Part shown: one piece after another, positions 5,076 through 7,359 of the stretch
Layout of the letters: every line of letters begins with the position of its first letter
Numbering within the stretch: position 1 is the stretch's first letter
Assembly (NCBI GenBank): GCA_025927935.1
Contig: JAICKM010000345.1
Location: 1 to 7,359 of the forward strand
DNA length: 7,359 nucleotides
DNA from: Chloroflexia bacterium
GTDB taxonomy: Bacteria > Chloroflexota > Chloroflexia > QHBQ01 > JADMIH01
Direction: 5' to 3'
Notes under the pieces: model-generated
Told to the model about the DNA's origin: nothing
The model's input: only the letters and a program-made list of their open reading frames with translations
Database searches by the model: none
Made by a program: the position numbers and the translations under genes

Positions 5076-5153
5076 TGTCACTCTGAGCGCAGCGAAGAGT
5101 CTCGTCGTTGCGCCCCTCACGATACGAGATTCTTCGTTGCGCTCAGAATGACA
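5076..5153. repeat. Palindromic intergenic repeat, copy C
   Basis: The arms are 5076-5105 and 5124-5153 with an 18-nt loop. 27 of 30 arm positions are complementary, and two of the three mismatches are G-U pairs in plus-strand RNA. This is the best-preserved of the three copies. It ends 20 nt beyond the lipase stop codon, the same place and orientation that copy A has relative to the HD-GYP gene, which suggests a role at transcript 3' ends. Confidence 0.9.
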
Positions 5154-5158
5154 ATACG

Positions 5159-5178
5159 CCTGAGCCGGGCGGCTCAGG
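5159..5178 (-). terminator. Hairpin across the lipase stop codon
   Basis: CCTGAGCCGGGCGGCTCAGG is a 9-bp perfect stem with a 2-nt centre, and the TGA stop (5174-5176) lies inside it. On the transcript it is followed by a modestly T-containing CGTATTGTCATT and then by repeat C. It is not a classic terminator, but stacked hairpins at this point could end or protect the lipase mRNA. Confidence 0.35.
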
Positions 5179-6799
5179 GCTGCGCGGGCAGGGCGCCCAC
5201 GGCGAAGCTGGTGGTCAGGCTGCGCTCGAACGGCAGCCCGCGCCGGTCGGTGCCGCGCACGGTCAGACTGAGGTTGTAGACGCCGGGCGCCGCGGGTAGC
5301 GCCACACGCACGTTGCTGCCCTGGCGCGTGGCGGCGCCGGGCACGACTTTGTCCCCGCTCAGGTGCGCTTCGGTCTGCACATTGCCCAGGCTGCCGGCGC
5401 CGTCGTGCGCGGCCACCTGGAACTGGGGAGCGGCGCCCGGCGCGAAGGTGGGCGAGCCGGTCGGGCGGCTGAGATCCACCCGCAAGTCACTCTGGATCTG
5501 CGCTACCAGCAGATAGGCGGTGCCCGGCGTGGCCCGGCCCAGGGCCACCGGGGTCGCGGCGCCGATCTCAGCCTGCCACTCCCCGGCCAGGGGCGCCGGG
5601 ATCTGGAAGATATGCTGCGTGGCGTTGCCTAGGGGCGCGCCGGCGTCACCGTTGCTCACGACCGTGGGGCGATAGCCGCGACCGTCGGGCGCGCGCAGGG
5701 TGATGTTCAGCGGCCCCGGCGCCAGCACGGCCAGGTTCAGCGCCTGCGCGCCGCTCTCCACCGGGAAGCGTTCCACCGCGCGCCCCGCCAGCGGCCCGCC
5801 CCGGATAATATCGGCGGCGTTCAGCGCGGCGTAGGGATCGGGCGCCGCCACGGCAGGCAGAGGCGCTAACTGGGCCGGCGCCGTATCGCGCCAGAGACCG
5901 GCGGCATAGGGCAGTACCCGGCTCCAGGTGTTGTGCCCCACCACCATATCGTCATGGTCGAGGCGGCTGTCGGTGAAGACGTGTGTGCCGCGCGGGAGAT
6001 GCGCGCTGGTCAGGGTCACGGCCCCGTCGTTGTCGCCGTAGGGTTGCAAGTAGGCCCCGCCCCACCACAGTTTGCCGAACAGCGAGCCGTGGTTGGTGCC
6101 CGCGCTGGTGGCGTAACGGACATAGCTGTTCTCGGCGCGGTTGTCGCTCACGCTGCGGAAGTAGCTCATCTGGCCGGTTTGCAGCGAGTAGACCGCGTCG
6201 TCGCGCTGGCCCAGGATCGCCGCCAGCCACCCGCCCCACCAGCTATAGGACAGGTCGGCCAGTTGCGACCCCCAGTTGGGCGAGGCCAGTTGGAACAGCG
6301 TCTGCACGCGCGGCCCCGCCCCGTAATGCACGATGGCCGCGTTGGTGTCAAGGCCGCCCTTGCTGTGGGCCACGACGTTGACGCTATCCACGCCGTAGTG
6401 CGCGGCGATGGTCGTCAACTGCCCGGCCAGCATCCGCCCGTTGGTCCAGACGCTGCCTCCCGTGCCGCTCGCGTCGGTCAGATCGACGAAGGCGGTGCGG
6501 AAACCCGCGCCGTAGGCGTCGTTATACATGTCGTTGCCGTTCGTCCACCAGGTGGTCGCCTGGCCGTGCAGGCCCTGGACAAAGACCAGCACTGGCTTGC
6601 CGGCGCCCCCGCCCGGCGGGATGGCGCCGTAATAAATCGTGCCCGCCACGCCGGTCGCCGCCTGCCCCGCGCCCGCCGGCTGTGGCGCGGGCGGCGCGGC
6701 CAGCCCGGCCGGTGGATGGGCGACGGCGCTCAGCGCCAGCGCCATACCTAACGCGCCCCCGGCGACCCAACGCACCAGTCCGCGCGACTTCCCTGTCAT
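5174..6799 (-). CDS. Secreted lipase-like alpha/beta hydrolase with C-terminal beta-rich region
   Basis: The protein has 541 residues. An AGGAGG lies 6 nt before the ATG. Residues 1-35 form a signal peptide: positive start (KSRGLVR), hydrophobic core (GGALGMALALSAVA), and a likely cut near AGLAA, so the enzyme is exported. Residues about 50-300 are the hydrolase domain: oxyanion loop VQGLHGQ (74-80), nucleophile Ser146 in AHSKGG, a likely acid in GDNDGAVT (Asp256/Asp258), and a histidine near the end (His282 or His289, DHDDMVVGHNTW). The nucleophile elbow is A-H-S-x-G rather than G-x-S-x-G, which is common among triacylglycerol lipases. Residues about 320-541 are beta-rich and hydrolase-free, with GPLNITLRAPDG, GEWQAEIG and APGVYNLSLTVRG segments that look like two Ig- or P-domain-like sandwiches, perhaps for substrate or surface binding. 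The substrate is unproven; lipase or esterase is the best guess. It lies 80 nt after another hydrolase gene on the same strand. Confidence 0.87.
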   Translation of the reverse strand: MTGKSRGLVRWVAGGALGMALALSAVAHPPAGLAAPPAPQPAGAGQAATGVAGTIYYGAIPPGGGAGKPVLVFVQGLHGQATTWWTNGNDMYNDAYGAGFRTAFVDLTDASGTGGSVWTNGRMLAGQLTTIAAHYGVDSVNVVAHSKGGLDTNAAIVHYGAGPRVQTLFQLASPNWGSQLADLSYSWWGGWLAAILGQRDDAVYSLQTGQMSYFRSVSDNRAENSYVRYATSAGTNHGSLFGKLWWGGAYLQPYGDNDGAVTLTSAHLPRGTHVFTDSRLDHDDMVVGHNTWSRVLPYAAGLWRDTAPAQLAPLPAVAAPDPYAALNAADIIRGGPLAGRAVERFPVESGAQALNLAVLAPGPLNITLRAPDGRGYRPTVVSNGDAGAPLGNATQHIFQIPAPLAGEWQAEIGAATPVALGRATPGTAYLLVAQIQSDLRVDLSRPTGSPTFAPGAAPQFQVAAHDGAGSLGNVQTEAHLSGDKVVPGAATRQGSNVRVALPAAPGVYNLSLTVRGTDRRGLPFERSLTTSFAVGALPAQP

Positions 6800-6829
6800 G
6801 GTGGACCTCCTTGTGCCGCTGCGCCCGTT

Positions 6830-6852
6830 CCAGCAACTTCGTCAGCTGCTGG
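6830..6852 (-). promoter_or_regulatory. Stem-loop in the leader of the lipase gene
   Basis: On the minus strand CCAGCAGCT (6852-6844) pairs with AGTTGCTGG (6838-6830) across a 5-nt loop, 9 pairs with one G-U. It lies between the stop of the upstream hydrolase (6880) and the AGGAGG of the lipase. No U-run follows, so it is more likely an mRNA processing, stability or attenuation element than a terminator. Confidence 0.4.
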
Positions 6853-6879
6853 TTGTCCAGTAACCGCATAAGAACAACG

Positions 6880-7359
6880 TTAAGCCGGCGTGTCGATGTG
6901 TGATGACTCGCCGGCCGGACTCGCGGAGGGCGCCGCCGGATCGCCGGAATCGCCGTGCCGGCGCAGAAAGTCCAATATGAGCGCCTGGACGAGGGCAACG
7001 GTCGCGGGCGAGGAGATGAAATCGGTGTGCTCGGCGCCGGGCACCACGGCAAACTCGGCGTGGGGTAGCCGGCGATACAGCGCGACCCCTTCTTCGAGGG
7101 GAACCAGGCCATCACGGTCGCCCAGCAAGACCAGCGTGGACGCCACGACTCGGGCGAAATCGTCCGCGGTGTAGTTCAACGACGCATTCCACATCGGTTT
7201 GATTTGTTGCAACAACGTCCGCCAACCGTCAGGGCCATGAAGCTGCTGGAGTAGGGCTGCGAAGCCGGGGTTGTCACGCTCGAACCGCGCGGTATCCACG
7301 TCGGGCGACTGTGCATCGCCGAGCATGGAGCGCACCCACATGCGCGACGCCTCGGTAAG
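6880..7359 (-). CDS. Alpha/beta hydrolase, C-terminal part (5' end outside window)
   Basis: The frame is open to the right edge, upstream of the internal Met at 7341, so the start and the nucleophile serine are outside; 159 residues are visible. The visible part has the typical end of an alpha/beta hydrolase: cap-like helices (FAALLQQLHGPDGWRTLLQQ, then MWNASLNYTADDFARV), strand VASTLVLLGDRDGLVP carrying the catalytic Asp, helix LEEGVALYRRLP, strand AEFAVVPGAEH carrying the catalytic His, and a final helix ALVQALILDFLRRHG. A polar tail (PAAPSASPAGESSHIDTPA) follows. This places it in the general esterase, hydrolase or haloperoxidase-like superfamily; the substrate cannot be told. No signal peptide can be judged because the front is missing. 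It may share a transcript with the secreted lipase downstream. Confidence 0.9.
   Translation of the reverse strand, partial: LTEASRMWVRSMLGDAQSPDVDTARFERDNPGFAALLQQLHGPDGWRTLLQQIKPMWNASLNYTADDFARVVASTLVLLGDRDGLVPLEEGVALYRRLPHAEFAVVPGAEHTDFISSPATVALVQALILDFLRRHGDSGDPAAPSASPAGESSHIDTPA

Noticed and set aside
5933..6751. 272-residue plus-strand frame opposite the lipase gene
   Set aside because: Antisense shadow caused by GC-rich codon bias; the minus-strand frame has signal peptide, catalytic motifs and ribosome site.
6522..6868. Frame starting MRLLDNQQLTKLLERAQRHKE in the lipase leader
   Set aside because: The helix-like start is attractive, but the frame has no ribosome site of its own and runs into low-complexity Arg/Gly-rich sequence across the lipase signal peptide.

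Overview
The window is GC-rich bacterial DNA with long open frames on both strands. It looks like the chromosome of a free-living bacterium. Several things suggest Chloroflexota: a lone IS630-like helix-turn-helix ORF, a dispersed palindromic repeat built on an ACTCTGAGCGCAGCGA-type core, and the mix of signalling genes and secreted hydrolases. This taxonomic guess is inference only. No CRISPR array, tRNA, rRNA or complete insertion sequence was found.

Layout, left to right. The 3' part of a methyl-accepting chemotaxis protein enters from the left edge (+ strand, to 914). Convergent with it are two small leftward genes. One is a 68-residue protein with two membrane helices (925-1131). The other is a 92-residue protein (1278-1556) that carries a serine at every third residue for 24 consecutive triplets. 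Part of it is encoded by a 27-bp tandem repeat, and it has its own Shine-Dalgarno, a TATAAT box and a palindrome-rich leader. A short rightward helix-turn-helix ORF (1792-2103), probably a transposase-type N-terminal fragment, faces a leftward winged-helix-like hypothetical gene (2214-2579). A gene-free, hairpin-rich stretch follows (2580-3022). Then come three leftward genes: a NUDIX hydrolase (3023-3475), a response regulator with an HD-GYP cyclic-di-GMP phosphodiesterase domain (3595-4710), and a secreted lipase-like alpha/beta hydrolase (5174-6799). The C-terminal part of another alpha/beta hydrolase (6880-7359) is cut by the right edge.

Three copies (A, B, C) of a 70-78 bp imperfect palindrome occupy the intergenic spaces. 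Copy A lies about 20 nt after the HD-GYP stop, and copy C lies about 20 nt after the lipase stop in the same orientation. Copy B is in tandem with C, and the 19-bp core of its left arm is exactly inverted relative to C.

The genes do not form one obvious pathway. The MCP and the HD-GYP regulator are signalling proteins. The two right-hand hydrolases may be co-transcribed (80-nt gap). The triplet-serine protein and the two-helix membrane protein are adjacent on the same strand (147-nt gap) and may be co-expressed. The two least ordinary items are the triplet-serine protein and the flipped-core repeat.
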